Positions 51,167 through 59,862 are shown, counted from the stretch's first letter. The stretch is 64,000 nt of DNA from Kribbella amoyensis (GCF_007828865.1 NZ_VIVK01000001.1:6324001-6388000), one strand, 5' to 3'. The notes: generated by a model not told the origin, from the sequence alone. Numbers and translations are program-made.

Positions 51167-52693
51167 TCACGGGTTGTAGTGCTGGACCGCCCCTTCTCTG
51201 CTGAGGTCGACGAGGGTGTGGGCCACCGCTTGGGCTTCGGCCAGGATCTCGGCGAGATTCGCCTTGGTGAGTTGGCGATTGCGGACCACCACCTCGCCGT
51301 CGACGACCACGTGGGTGACGTCGGAGGCACGAACCGAGTAGACGAGGGCCGCGAGGGGGTTGTGGAGGGGCTGGTTGTGGGGTTGGGAGAGGTCGAGGAG
51401 GGCCAGGTCGGCGCGGCGTCCTGGCTCCAGGGCTCCGGTTCGGTCGGTGAGGTTGGCGGCTGCGGCGCCTCCTCGGGTGGCCAGCCGGAGGACCTCGGAG
51501 AGGGGCAGCTGTTCGGCGTTCTGATGGGCCTGTTTCTCGGTGAGAGCCACCAGGCGGAGGGACTCCCAGACGTCGAGGGTGTTGTGGACCGCCGCGCCGT
51601 CGGTGCCGATGCCGATCCGGATGCCTGCGGCTCGGAGTTCGGCGATCGGGGTGGTCGTGCCCATCGCGAGTTTCAGGTAGACCTTCGGGCAGGTGGCGAG
51701 GGTGGTGCGCGGGGCGTGGACCTCGAGCAGTGCGAGGTCCTCGTCGAGGATTCCGCAGCCGTGGGCGATGAGGGCGCCGGCGTCGAGGATGCCGGTGCGT
51801 TCGAGGACCTGGATCGGGGTGACGCCGAGGCGGGCCTTCGAGGAGTGCGTCTGGTCGAGGGTTTCGGCGGCGTGCAGGTGGACGCGGAAGCCCTCCTCCC
51901 TCGCGACCTCGGCGGTCCGGGCGAGGTCTTCGTCGGTGACGGTGTACGGCGCGTGCGGGCCGAGGCTCGCGGTGATCCGGGGCGGCGGCGCCAGACCGGG
52001 CCGCGCCAGACCGGGCCGCGCCAGGTCCGACGCGGTGCCAGGTTGCGCGGTGCCAGGATGCGCGGTGGCGGAAGGTCCGGGCGCGGAAGGTCCGGGCGCG
52101 GAAGGTCCGGGCGCGGAAGGGGCTGGGTGGGTCGGGCCGGAGGCGGCTTCGTGGCCGAGCATCTGGATCCGGCGGGCGGTTTCGAAGGCGGCTTCCCGGG
52201 CCTCGGGCCCGGTGGACGAGAAGAAGGTCGGCGCCAGGTCCGCGCGGATGCCGAGCTCCACCGCGGCCAGAGCGATCTGGTCGGCGTGGAAGTAGTGGTC
52301 GACGAACGTGGTGACGCCGGCGAGCAACATCTCGGCACAAGCCAGGCGGGCACCGATGCGGACCCGCTCCGGCGTCAGGTTCATCTCCATCGGCCAGATC
52401 TTCTGGTTGAACCAGACATCGATCGGCACGTCCTCGGCCGCGCCACGCATCATCACCATCGGGCTGTGCGTGTGCGAGTTCGTCAGGCCCGGCACGGCGA
52501 GCAGCCCGGACGCCTCGAGCTCCTCGGCCCTCTCCCCCACCTGGTCCGGCTCGCCCTCCAGAGGGGTGCCCGTCGGAGTGATGCCGGTGATGGCGCCGTC
52601 GGCGATGTGGATGTCCTGGTCTTCGTCGATGCGGCACTCCCCGGTCTCGGGGACGACCAGGACCGAGCAGTTCTTGATCACCAAACGCGCCAT
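51167..52693 (-). CDS. Amidohydrolase family protein (SAH/MTA deaminase-like) with repeat insertion
   Basis: A 508-residue metal-dependent hydrolase. Metal-ligand and active-site motifs are VPGLTNSHTHSPMVMMRGAA (HxH), HLHAAETLDQTH, ALIAHGCGILDEDL (His) and IGIGTDGAAVHNTLDVWESL (Asp), the pattern of the TrzA/AtzA and S-adenosylhomocysteine/methylthioadenosine deaminase group. Between IQMLGHEAASG and ITASLGPHAPYT there is about 45 residues of pentapeptide repeats (SAPGP, HPGTAQPGTA, ARPGL) coded by 15-bp DNA repeats; homologues usually go through this loop directly. It likely deaminates a purine nucleoside or hydrolyses a triazine-like ring. ATG at 52693. Confidence 0.85.
   Translation of the reverse strand: MARLVIKNCSVLVVPETGECRIDEDQDIHIADGAITGITPTGTPLEGEPDQVGERAEELEASGLLAVPGLTNSHTHSPMVMMRGAAEDVPIDVWFNQKIWPMEMNLTPERVRIGARLACAEMLLAGVTTFVDHYFHADQIALAAVELGIRADLAPTFFSSTGPEAREAAFETARRIQMLGHEAASGPTHPAPSAPGPSAPGPSAPGPSATAHPGTAQPGTASDLARPGLARPGLAPPPRITASLGPHAPYTVTDEDLARTAEVAREEGFRVHLHAAETLDQTHSSKARLGVTPIQVLERTGILDAGALIAHGCGILDEDLALLEVHAPRTTLATCPKVYLKLAMGTTTPIAELRAAGIRIGIGTDGAAVHNTLDVWESLRLVALTEKQAHQNAEQLPLSEVLRLATRGGAAAANLTDRTGALEPGRRADLALLDLSQPHNQPLHNPLAALVYSVRASDVTHVVVDGEVVVRNRQLTKANLAEILAEAQAVAHTLVDLSREGAVQHYNP
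51990..52120. repeat. Three adjacent arrays of 15-bp tandem repeats inside the amidohydrolase gene
   Basis: Units on the plus strand: GCCAGACCGGGCCGC twice (51990-52019), GCGGTGCCAGG(T/A)TGC twice (52032-52061) and GCGGAAGGTCCGGGC three times plus a partial copy (52068-52120). All are 15 bp, so expansion or loss keeps the reading frame and changes a surface loop by five residues per step. Confidence 0.85.
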
Positions 52694-52858
52694 GCTGCCT
52701 CCAACCCCTGCGGACGGACTCCCGGAAGTCTGTCCCATCGCCGGGTCGTCCGGGCCTCTCCCCGCACTCCTGTCACACCAGCACCAAACATTTCGGCGCG
52801 GCGCTGACCTGCGGGATCGAGGGGAACATTTGTTCGAATCTCGGGTAAAGTGATCGGC

Positions 52859-53503
52859 ATGGGTGCTGACCTCCAGGCGTCCTTGTTGGATGCGTTCGCG
52901 GATCCGGAGCTCGGCTCGCTGGCCGGGATCCGGCGGACCGAGCTGAGCCGGGGTGCGTGGATCGACGTGTTGCCGGGCTGGTTGGCGGGTGCCGACCAGG
53001 TGTTCGAGCGGCTCGCGGCCGACGTGCCGTGGCGCGAGGAGCGACGGCAGATGTACGACCGGGTGGTCGACGTGCCGCGGCTGCTCTGCTTCTACGGCGA
53101 GAGCGACGACCTGCCGTTGCCGATCCTCGACGAGGCCCGCGACCTGTTGAGCGAGCACTACGCCGACGAGTTGGGCGAGCCGTTCCGGACGGCCGGGTTG
53201 TGCTACTACCGCGACGGGCGGGACAGCGTCGCGTGGCACGGTGACAAGCTCGGGCGCGGCGGCCATGAGGACACGATGGTGGCCATCCTCTCCGTCGGGG
53301 AGCCACGAGTCCTGGCGCTGCGGCCGAAGCCGGGCAGCGCGACCGGGCCGGTCAGCTCGACGATCCGGCACCCGCTCGGACACGGCGACCTGATCGTGAT
53401 GGGCGGGTCGTGCCAGCGCACCTGGGAGCACGCGATTCCCAAGGCGTCCGGGCGGATCGGGCCGCGGATCAGCATTCAGTTCCGCCCTCGCGGGGTGCGC
53501 TGA
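52859..53503 (+). CDS. AlkB-like 2-oxoglutarate/Fe(II)-dependent dioxygenase
   Basis: A 214-residue protein from ATG at 52859. The iron ligands are His127 and Asp129 in AWHGDKLG and His191 in TWEHAIPK; the 2-oxoglutarate-binding arginines lie in RIGPRISIQFRPR (Arg203, Arg209). RTAGLCYYRDGRDSVAWHGD matches the nucleotide-recognition region of AlkB homologues. It should repair alkylated bases in DNA or RNA by oxidative dealkylation. It stands alone, divergent from the amidohydrolase gene. Confidence 0.88.
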   Translation: MGADLQASLLDAFADPELGSLAGIRRTELSRGAWIDVLPGWLAGADQVFERLAADVPWREERRQMYDRVVDVPRLLCFYGESDDLPLPILDEARDLLSEHYADELGEPFRTAGLCYYRDGRDSVAWHGDKLGRGGHEDTMVAILSVGEPRVLALRPKPGSATGPVSSTIRHPLGHGDLIVMGGSCQRTWEHAIPKASGRIGPRISIQFRPRGVR

Positions 53504-53511
53504 CACGATCA

Positions 53512-53958
53512 TCAGGCCGCCGCCGGCGCTTCCGCGGCGGGCAGGTCGACGCGTTCGACCGTGCTCCGCGAAGCCACGTAGAAGCCGAGCAGGCGGATGC
53601 CCAGCACCCGGCAGACCTGCACCGAGGCCTCGAGCCACGCGGCGTCGGACGCGGTGATCCCCATTGGGCCGACCCGCGCCAGGGCCAGGATGAGGGCGCC
53701 TTCCGGGTAGACGCTCAGCGGGTCCACGACCGGCTTCAGCGCCTCGGTCATGCCGCGCGGGTCGAGGTCCGGGGACAGCTCGGACAGGTCGACGGCGATG
53801 GCGCCGCGGAAGCGTTCCTCCTCGTCACAGATCACCACCATCAGGCTGCCGCGCCGGCGGTCGCCGACGGTGCAGTACAGGTCGATCACATCGGCAGCGA
53901 GCACGGGATCGGACAGCGGCTGCCGGCGCCAGTCCTTGGGGAGTCGAGTGAAGGTCAT
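53512..53958 (-). CDS. Hypothetical protein, possibly degenerate RadC/JAB-like
   Basis: A 148-residue protein from ATG at 53958. Strand-helix pattern RRGSLMVVICDEEERFRGAI, ALILALARVGPMGITASDAA and WLEASVQVCRVLGIRLLGFY recalls the RadC/JAB (MPN) fold, but the metal-binding HxH...D motif is not present, so no peptidase activity is expected. Similar short proteins are common in actinobacteria without known function. It is convergent with the AlkB-like gene, with 8 bp between the stops, and divergent from the MFS gene. Confidence 0.6.
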   Translation of the reverse strand: MTFTRLPKDWRRQPLSDPVLAADVIDLYCTVGDRRRGSLMVVICDEEERFRGAIAVDLSELSPDLDPRGMTEALKPVVDPLSVYPEGALILALARVGPMGITASDAAWLEASVQVCRVLGIRLLGFYVASRSTVERVDLPAAEAPAAA

Positions 53959-54006
53959 GCCTAGAACATGCCGTCGAAAGCCACCCCGATCGGCCCTGTC
54001 CACAGG

Positions 54007-54042
54007 CCGAAGTGGCCCAAATTTCTGCACCGAAAGTGGACC
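54007..54042. promoter_or_regulatory. Direct repeats resembling MocR/PdxR boxes
   Basis: CCGAAGTGGCCC (54007-54018) and CCGAAAGTGGACC (54030-54042) are near-identical direct repeats 23 bp apart, matching the AAAGTGGNC-type half-sites of MocR/PdxR regulators of vitamin B6 genes. A further inverted GTCCAC lies at 53999-54004. They precede the MFS-PPOX operon. Confidence 0.5.
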
Positions 54043-54077
54043 GCATCCATGGGCCGAACCGGCCCTAGCTTGGAACC

Positions 54078-55367
54078 ATGACCAGCACAGCGACCGACCG
54101 CAGCCTCTCCAAGGACCGCGCCGGCAAGCTCCTGCCGCCACCCGGAGCACCCCGCGACCTCGCGTTCGCCCAGCTCGCGAACTCGGTCGGCGACGGAGCG
54201 TTCATCGTCACCTCGGCGCTGTTCTTCACCCGCGTCGTCGGCCTCTCCACAGCGCAGGTCGGCCTCGGCCTGACGATCGCCTGGCTGATCGGCTTCCTGA
54301 CCGGCGTCCCACTGGGTCACCTGGCTGACCGGAAGGGCCCGCGGGTCGTCGCGATCCTGCTGGCATTGTCGACCGCGTTCTCGGTCGCGTCCTTCCTCTT
54401 CATCCGCAGCTTCCCGCTCTTCCTCGTCGCCGCGATCGCGTACGCCAGCAGCCAGACCGGCCTCACCGCCGCGCGTCAGGCGCTGCTCGCCGGCCTGGTC
54501 GAGCCGGCCGAACGGACCAGGATCCGCGCGTTCCTCCAGGCCACGGCGAACGCCGGTCTCGCCGTAGGTGCGACCCTCGGCGGACTGGCCCTGAGCGTCG
54601 ACACCAGCGCCGCGTACCTGACCGTGTTCGCGATCGACGCGGCAAGCTTCCTGGTCGCGGCCGCGCTTATCCACCGCGTTCCCTCGGTCGCCCGAGTCAC
54701 TCTGCGCGTCGCCGGTCAGCCCCGATTGGCCGTACTCCGCGACCGCCCGTACGCCGTCCTCACGCTACTCAACGCGGTGATGCTGCTCTTCATGCCGCTG
54801 CTGAGCCTGGTCGCGCCGCTGTGGATCGTGGAGCGCACCAACGCACCCGAGTGGGTGGTGGCGTCGCTGCTGGTCGTGAACACGCTCGGCGTCACGCTCT
54901 TCCAGGTCCGGATCGCGCGCAGCGTCACGAACCTGCGGACCGCGACCCGCTCGGTCCGGTTCGCAGGGATCGCAATGCTCGCCGCGTGCGCCGTCTTCGC
55001 CTTGTCCGCAAGGGATTCGAGCCCGATCGTCGCCGCCGTCGTCCTGGTCGGCGCCGCCGCGCTGCTCACGTTCGGCGAGATGAAGCTGGCGTCCGGGGCC
55101 TGGGAGATCAGCTTCGGTCTGGCGCCGGCCGAGCAGCAGGGCCAGTACCAGGGGTTCTTCGGCACCGGTCCCGCGATCGCCCGGATGGTGGGTCCGGCGA
55201 TGCTCACGACGCTGGTCCTCGGCTGGGGCCCGATCGGCTGGATCGTCCTCGGTGCGGTGTTCCTGGGGACCAGTTGCGCGACTGGTCCCGCCGTACGATG
55301 GGCAGCGCGGTCGAGGTCCGCCGGCCAGGTGGTCCAGCCGTCGCTGGTAGAGGAGTGCGCCGCCTGA
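54078..55367 (+). CDS. MFS transporter
   Basis: A 429-residue membrane protein with about 12 helices. After a 25-residue polar tail it reads AFAQLANSVGDGAFIVTSAL, typical of the MFS proteins of the MdtH/exporter type. Motif A is LGHLADRKGPRVVAILLALS between helices 2 and 3. The stop TGA overlaps the ATG of the PPOX gene (TGATG), so both are translated together. A transporter for a vitamin B6 compound is possible from the operator context, but not shown by sequence. Confidence 0.85.
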   Translation: MTSTATDRSLSKDRAGKLLPPPGAPRDLAFAQLANSVGDGAFIVTSALFFTRVVGLSTAQVGLGLTIAWLIGFLTGVPLGHLADRKGPRVVAILLALSTAFSVASFLFIRSFPLFLVAAIAYASSQTGLTAARQALLAGLVEPAERTRIRAFLQATANAGLAVGATLGGLALSVDTSAAYLTVFAIDAASFLVAAALIHRVPSVARVTLRVAGQPRLAVLRDRPYAVLTLLNAVMLLFMPLLSLVAPLWIVERTNAPEWVVASLLVVNTLGVTLFQVRIARSVTNLRTATRSVRFAGIAMLAACAVFALSARDSSPIVAAVVLVGAAALLTFGEMKLASGAWEISFGLAPAEQQGQYQGFFGTGPAIARMVGPAMLTTLVLGWGPIGWIVLGAVFLGTSCATGPAVRWAARSRSAGQVVQPSLVEECAA

Positions 55368-56005
55368 TGGAGATTTCCGGACTGGTCGAGATCACCACCT
55401 ACGACGAGTTGCGCGAGGTCGTCCCCGAGCCGCTCGCGCATGCGGCCGACAAGACCCGCAAGGAGCTGCACGAGCTGGACAAGCAGTGGCTCGCCGCCTC
55501 CCCCTTCTGCCTGATCTCGACCTCGGCCGCGGACGGTTCCTGCGACGTCTCTCCCAAGGGCGACCCGGCCGGCTTCACGCTGGTGCTCGACGACTCCACG
55601 ATCGCGATCCCCGAACGCGCCGGGAACCGCCGGGTCGACGGCTTCACCAACATCGTCAGCAATCCGCACGTCGGGCTGATCTACCTGATCCCCGGCCGGG
55701 GTGACACCTTGCGGATCAACGGCCGGGCCCGGATCGTCAAGGACGCGCCGTTCTTCGACGAGATGATCGTCAAGGGCAACCGGCCGCAGCTCGCCCTGCT
55801 GGTGGAGATCGAGGAGATCTTCCACCACTGCTCCAAGGCGTTCCTGCGATCGAAGGTGTGGCAGCCGGAGACCTGGGAGCTGGACGCGGTGCCGAGCCGG
55901 GCCAAGATCGCCAAGGCGCTGGACCGGCCGAACGACGACCTGGCCGAGCTGGAGACGTACTACGGCCCGAACTACGAGGCCGGGATCTACAACGTCAAGT
56001 ACTGA
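55367..56005 (+). CDS. MSMEG_1061 family FMN-dependent PPOX-type flavoprotein
   Basis: A 212-residue protein of the pyridoxamine-5'-phosphate-oxidase-like split-barrel fold. The conserved core CLISTSAADGSCDVSPKGDP, then GFTLVLDDSTIAIPERAGNR and DTLRINGRARIV, with the long C-terminal extension ending YYGPNYEAGIYNVKY, fits the MSMEG_1061 group. FMN should bind between the subunits of a dimer; the substrate is unknown. GAGGAG lies 11 bp upstream. It overlaps the MFS stop codon by one base. Confidence 0.87.
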   Translation: MEISGLVEITTYDELREVVPEPLAHAADKTRKELHELDKQWLAASPFCLISTSAADGSCDVSPKGDPAGFTLVLDDSTIAIPERAGNRRVDGFTNIVSNPHVGLIYLIPGRGDTLRINGRARIVKDAPFFDEMIVKGNRPQLALLVEIEEIFHHCSKAFLRSKVWQPETWELDAVPSRAKIAKALDRPNDDLAELETYYGPNYEAGIYNVKY

Positions 56006-56104
56006 GGTACGGGGTCAGGCCCGCGGTGTACCTCGCAAGGAGCATCGCGAAGTACTCCGTACGGTCGATGACACCGGAACCCCTCGACCTCTACCGTTCC
56101 TAGG

Positions 56105-57238
56105 GTGAGCACGACCGAACCGACCCCGACCCTCGGGTCCCACCTCCAGCGGGCCGCCCTGCCCACGGTGGTCTCCATCGTCTCCGTGGTCGGGTCCATC
56201 GGCGCGTCGCAGAACCAGGACGACCGCCGCCCCGCCGACTGGTTCATGGTGGTGCTGCTGCTGATCGGTTCGGTCTCGCTGTACTGGCTGCGGACCCGGC
56301 CGGTCGCGGTGCTGTGGGCAACAGCCTTGTCGACGCTCACCTACATGCTGATGCAGTACCCGTACGGCCCGGTGATCTTCACCTTCGTGATCGCCGTGTT
56401 CTCCACGATCCGGGCCGGGCACCGGGTGGCGGGCTGGGCCGCGATCGCCGCGCTGTACCTCGGGCACGTCCTCGGCCGGCTCATCCTGGGGATCAACGAG
56501 CAGGGCGTGTACCAGGTGCTGCTGCTCGGCACGTGTTTCGTGGTGCTCGGCTTCCTCGCCGAGTTGTTCCGCGGGCACCGTGATCGGGTCGCCGCGGCCA
56601 ACCAGACCCGGCGGGAGGAAGAGCTCCGCAGAGCCGGTGAGGAGCGGCTACGGATCGCGCAGGAGCTCCATGACGTGGTCGCGCACCACATCTCGCTCAT
56701 CAACGTGCAGGCCTCGACCGCGCTGCACCTCGTAGATCGGCAGCCCGAGCAAGCCGGGCCGGCGCTGTCCGCGATCAAGGACGCGAGCAAGGAGGCGCTG
56801 GTCGAGCTGCGGTCGATCGTGGGCATCCTGCGGCAGACGGACGAGTCAGCGCCACGTCAGCCGGTGGCCGGGCTGGAGCGGCTCGAGCATCTGGTCACCC
56901 GCACCTCGCGCGCCGGGTTGGAGGTGCACACGATCGTGCACGGCGATCCGCGGCCGCTGCCGACCGGGCTGGACCGGGCCGCGTTCCGGATCATCCAGGA
57001 GTCACTGACCAACATCGTCCGGCACGCGAAGGCGACCGCGGCCACCGTGCGGATCCAGTACGGCGAGGAGACGCTGGTGCTGCAGGTGGACGACGACGGC
57101 AGCTCGCTCACCGGTCCACCGGACGAGGGCAACGGCATCATCGGCATGCGTGAGCGTGCCACCGCACTCGGCGGCACGCTCACCGCGAACCGGACACCGA
57201 CAGGAGGCCTGCGGATCGTGGCCCAGCTACCGCTGTAA
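56105..57238 (+). CDS. Sensor histidine kinase, NarL/DesK type, orphan
   Basis: A 377-residue kinase with a GTG start. Four to five membrane helices (residues about 18-155) precede a HisKA_3 dimerisation domain with phosphoacceptor His189 (RIAQELHDVVAHHISLINVQ) and an HATPase domain (FRIIQESLTNIVRHAKATAA, then GNGIIGMRERATALGGTL). There is no cognate response regulator next to it; the closest unpaired one is at 62460-63125. It probably senses an envelope signal. Confidence 0.88.
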   Translation: MSTTEPTPTLGSHLQRAALPTVVSIVSVVGSIGASQNQDDRRPADWFMVVLLLIGSVSLYWLRTRPVAVLWATALSTLTYMLMQYPYGPVIFTFVIAVFSTIRAGHRVAGWAAIAALYLGHVLGRLILGINEQGVYQVLLLGTCFVVLGFLAELFRGHRDRVAAANQTRREEELRRAGEERLRIAQELHDVVAHHISLINVQASTALHLVDRQPEQAGPALSAIKDASKEALVELRSIVGILRQTDESAPRQPVAGLERLEHLVTRTSRAGLEVHTIVHGDPRPLPTGLDRAAFRIIQESLTNIVRHAKATAATVRIQYGEETLVLQVDDDGSSLTGPPDEGNGIIGMRERATALGGTLTANRTPTGGLRIVAQLPL

Positions 57239-57241
57239 GGA

Positions 57242-58453
57242 TCAGGGCAGGCGGACGTGGGACGGGTTGAGCTCCTCGACCGTGGAGACACCGAGCAGCG
57301 CCATCGTCCGGCGGACCTCCTTGGTGAGGATCTCGGCCGCCTTCGCGACACCGCGCTGCCCACCCGCCATCAGACCGTACAGGTACGCCCGGCCGACCAG
57401 GCAGGCATCAGCGCCGAGAGCGATGGAGGCGACCACGTCGGCACCGCTCATGATGCCCGTGTCGAGGTAGATCTCCGCATCCGTGCCGATCGCCTTGCGG
57501 ACGTCCGGGAGGATCCGCAACGGAGTGGGCGCCCGGTCGAGCTGACGGCCACCGTGATTCGACAGGACGATCGCGTCCGCACCCGCATCGACCACGCGCC
57601 GGGCGTCGTCGACGGTCTGGATGCCCTTGACGATCAACGGGCCGTCCCAGATCGACCGCAGCCAGTTCAGGTCGTCGATCGTCATCGTCGGGTCGAACAG
57701 CTTGTCCAGCAGCTCGGCCACGGTGCCGTCCCAGGTCGACAGCGAGGCAAAGGTCAACGGTCGGGTGGTGAGCAGGTTCGCCCACCAGGCCGGGTGCATC
57801 GACGCGTCCAGCACCGTCTTCGCAGTGAGCGACGGCGGGATCGTGAAGCCGTTCCGCACGTCCCGCAGGCGGGCGCCGGCGACCGGGACGTCCACGGTCA
57901 GCATCAGCGCCTCGTACCCCGCAGCGGCGGACCGCTTGACCAGGTCCTCCCCCGCGTCGCGGTCCTTCCACACGTACAGCTGGAACCACTTCCGCGCGTC
58001 CGGGGCGGCGAGCGCGACGTCCTCGATCGAGGTGGTGCCCATGGTGGAGAGCGCGTACGGGATGCCGAGCTGCTCGGCGACCTGGACGACAGCGCTCTCG
58101 CCCTCGTGGTTCATCATCCGGGTGAAGCCGGTCGGCGCGAACGCGAACGGCAGCTCGGAGCGCTTGCCGAGGATGTCGGTGCCGAGGTCGAGCTCGGACA
58201 CGTTCCGCAGGATCGACGGCTGCAGCTCCATCTCGGCGAACAACCGGCGCGCGCGACGCAGGCTGATCTCGGCCTCGGCCGCGCCGTCGGTGTAGTCGAA
58301 CACCGACCGCGGTGTCCGGCGCCGGGCGATCGCGCGCAGGTCGGCGATGGTGAGCGCCTTGTCCAGCCGGCGCTCCGTCGGGTTCAGCGTCACCGGCTTC
58401 GGTCGCAGCAGCGGCTTGAGCTCGGACCAGCGCGGCATCTGGCGATCGGTCAT
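57242..58453 (-). CDS. FMN-dependent alpha-hydroxy acid oxidase/dehydrogenase (LldD-like)
   Basis: A 403-residue enzyme. It has RRTPRSVFDYTDGAAEAEIS at the N-terminus, FAPTGFTRMMNHEGESAVVQ, the catalytic LSNHGGRQLDRAPTPL (active-site His with Arg) and AEIYLDTGIMSGADVVASIA. The family oxidises L-lactate or other 2-hydroxy acids, passing electrons to quinone, cytochrome or oxygen. ATG at 58453 follows GAGGA at 9 bp; a nearer ATG at 58462 has no room for a ribosome site. Divergent from a FadR-type regulator that likely controls it. Confidence 0.9.
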   Translation of the reverse strand: MTDRQMPRWSELKPLLRPKPVTLNPTERRLDKALTIADLRAIARRRTPRSVFDYTDGAAEAEISLRRARRLFAEMELQPSILRNVSELDLGTDILGKRSELPFAFAPTGFTRMMNHEGESAVVQVAEQLGIPYALSTMGTTSIEDVALAAPDARKWFQLYVWKDRDAGEDLVKRSAAAGYEALMLTVDVPVAGARLRDVRNGFTIPPSLTAKTVLDASMHPAWWANLLTTRPLTFASLSTWDGTVAELLDKLFDPTMTIDDLNWLRSIWDGPLIVKGIQTVDDARRVVDAGADAIVLSNHGGRQLDRAPTPLRILPDVRKAIGTDAEIYLDTGIMSGADVVASIALGADACLVGRAYLYGLMAGGQRGVAKAAEILTKEVRRTMALLGVSTVEELNPSHVRLP

Positions 58454-58481
58454 CGGAAGCATCCTCGGAACGGGGCGTCGG

Positions 58482-58496
58482 TGTGGTCGGACCACA
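58482..58496. promoter_or_regulatory. FadR/LldR-type operator 1
   Basis: TGTGGTC-G-GACCACA, a perfect 15-bp palindrome fitting the TGGTNNNACCA pattern of FadR-subfamily GntR regulators. It lies 28 bp from the dehydrogenase start. Confidence 0.75.
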
Positions 58497-58504
58497 GCAT
58501 AGCC

Positions 58505-58519
58505 TGTGGTCCGACCACA
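58505..58519. promoter_or_regulatory. FadR/LldR-type operator 2
   Basis: TGTGGTC-C-GACCACA, a second perfect palindrome differing from the first only at the centre, with centres 23 bp apart. It sits just upstream of a TACACT -10 box (58524-58529), so it should repress the regulator gene too. Confidence 0.75.
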
Positions 58520-58536
58520 CAGCTACACTCACCGCT

Positions 58537-59253
58537 GTGAAGAACTACGAGCTGGTCCTGCGCCGGGTCGAGGCCGATCTCGCGGCGGGCCGGCTGCGGT
58601 TGGGCGAGCGCCTGCCGGGCGAGCGCACCCTGGCCGAACAGCTCGCGATCAGCCGGCCGTCGGTCCGCGAGGCGGTGCGGGTGCTCGAGGCGATGGGCGT
58701 GGTGCGGACCGCGACCGGCTCGGGACCGGAGGCGGGCGCGGTCATCGTCGCCGAACCGGCGTCCCCGCTGACCGCCCTGCTGCGGCTGCACCTGGCGACG
58801 AACCACCTGCCGATGGGCGACATCGTCCAGACCCGTGTCCTGCTGGAGTCCTGGGCCGCCCACCAGGCCGCGACCCGGTACCTCAGCGACGACGTCGAGT
58901 TCAAGGAGCTGGTCGCGTCCGCCGAGGGCCTGCTGGATCGGATGGACGATCCCGGATTGTCGCCGGAGGACTTCCACCTCCTCGACGCCGAGTTCCACGT
59001 CGCGTTGTCAGGGCTGGCGGGGAACGTCCTGATCGCCGCGGTGATGTCGTCGTTGCGGTCGGCCATCCACGGGTACGTCCTGGCCGCCGTGCCGAACCTG
59101 CCCGACTGGGACGCGACCGTGGTGGGGCTGCGCACGGAACACCGCGGCATTCTCGCCGCGATCCGCGCGGGCTCGGCCGATGACGCCGCCCGCTTGATCA
59201 CTGAGCACATCGAGGGCTTCTACCGAGCCGCACGCCTTTCCACACCGAGCTGA
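58537..59253 (+). CDS. GntR/FadR-family transcriptional regulator
   Basis: A 238-residue regulator with GTG at 58537, 7 bp after a TACACT -10 box, so the mRNA is probably leaderless. The winged helix is LRLGERLPGERTLAEQLAIS, RPSVREAVRVLEAMG. The C-terminal FCD-type helical domain has FHLLDAEFHVALSGLAGNVL, VVGLRTEHRGILAAIRAGSA and AARLITEHIEGF, with the Asp/His residues that bind a metal and a carboxylate ligand. By analogy with LldR it would respond to lactate or a similar acid. Confidence 0.88.
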   Translation: MKNYELVLRRVEADLAAGRLRLGERLPGERTLAEQLAISRPSVREAVRVLEAMGVVRTATGSGPEAGAVIVAEPASPLTALLRLHLATNHLPMGDIVQTRVLLESWAAHQAATRYLSDDVEFKELVASAEGLLDRMDDPGLSPEDFHLLDAEFHVALSGLAGNVLIAAVMSSLRSAIHGYVLAAVPNLPDWDATVVGLRTEHRGILAAIRAGSADDAARLITEHIEGFYRAARLSTPS

Positions 59254-59274
59254 ACCGACCCCGAACCGAGCTGG

Positions 59275-59862
59275 TCAGGTGGTGGCCGTCCCCGCGATGA
59301 AGGGTGACGAGAGCTGCCGGCGAAGACCCTGAAACCGCTCCAGCTCGACCGTACGGAAGCCGGCCTCCTCGATGGTGCGATCGGTTGCCCGGGTCGGGTT
59401 GCAGCCGCGGTCGAAGCGCCGGGTCAACGGCGAGAGCACCCGTTGCAACCGCCGCAACCCCGTCCCTTCCGGCGCGCCGATATGTTCCACGAAGACGAAG
59501 CGGCCGCCCGGCCGGAGCACCCGCCGTACCTCGGCGAGGACGGCTTCCGGATCGGTGACCGAACAGAGCACGACGGTACACAGCACCGCGTCGACGCTTG
59601 CTGTGGGCAACGGGATGTGTTCGGCCGGAGCGTCGAGGACACGGTGGGTCCGGACCTGGCCGGCCGCCGTCCGGGCGAGGATGCGACGGCTGGCGTCGTG
59701 CGGTTCGAGGCCGATCCAGTCGATGTCCGGCGCGAGGTACCCGAAGTTGGCGCCGCGGCCCGCGCCGAGCTCCAGCACGGTGCCGCTCAGACCCCTGATC
59801 AGATTCCGCTTCACGGCCAGGTAGTCCGCCCAGCTGGTCAAGCGGCGTGGCTCCTGGACCAT
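59275..59862 (-). CDS. Class I SAM-dependent methyltransferase
   Basis: A 195-residue protein. The SAM-binding motif I is GTVLELGAGRGANFGYLAPD, followed by WIGLEPHDASRRILARTA (acidic loop), APAEHIPLPTASVDAVLCT and LAEVRRVLRPGGRFVFVEHI. This is the methyltransferase-11/UbiE-like pattern. ATG at 59862 follows GGGGGAG. Substrate unknown. It is convergent with the regulator gene. Confidence 0.85.
   Translation of the reverse strand: MVQEPRRLTSWADYLAVKRNLIRGLSGTVLELGAGRGANFGYLAPDIDWIGLEPHDASRRILARTAAGQVRTHRVLDAPAEHIPLPTASVDAVLCTVVLCSVTDPEAVLAEVRRVLRPGGRFVFVEHIGAPEGTGLRRLQRVLSPLTRRFDRGCNPTRATDRTIEEAGFRTVELERFQGLRRQLSSPFIAGTATT

Noticed and set aside
51990..52120. CRISPR-like array
   Set aside because: Units are 15 bp, directly adjacent, without spacers, and lie in frame inside a gene.
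51179..52807. Plus-strand open frame opposite the amidohydrolase
   Set aside because: A Gly/Arg/Val-rich shadow; the repeats give it an artificial periodic look.
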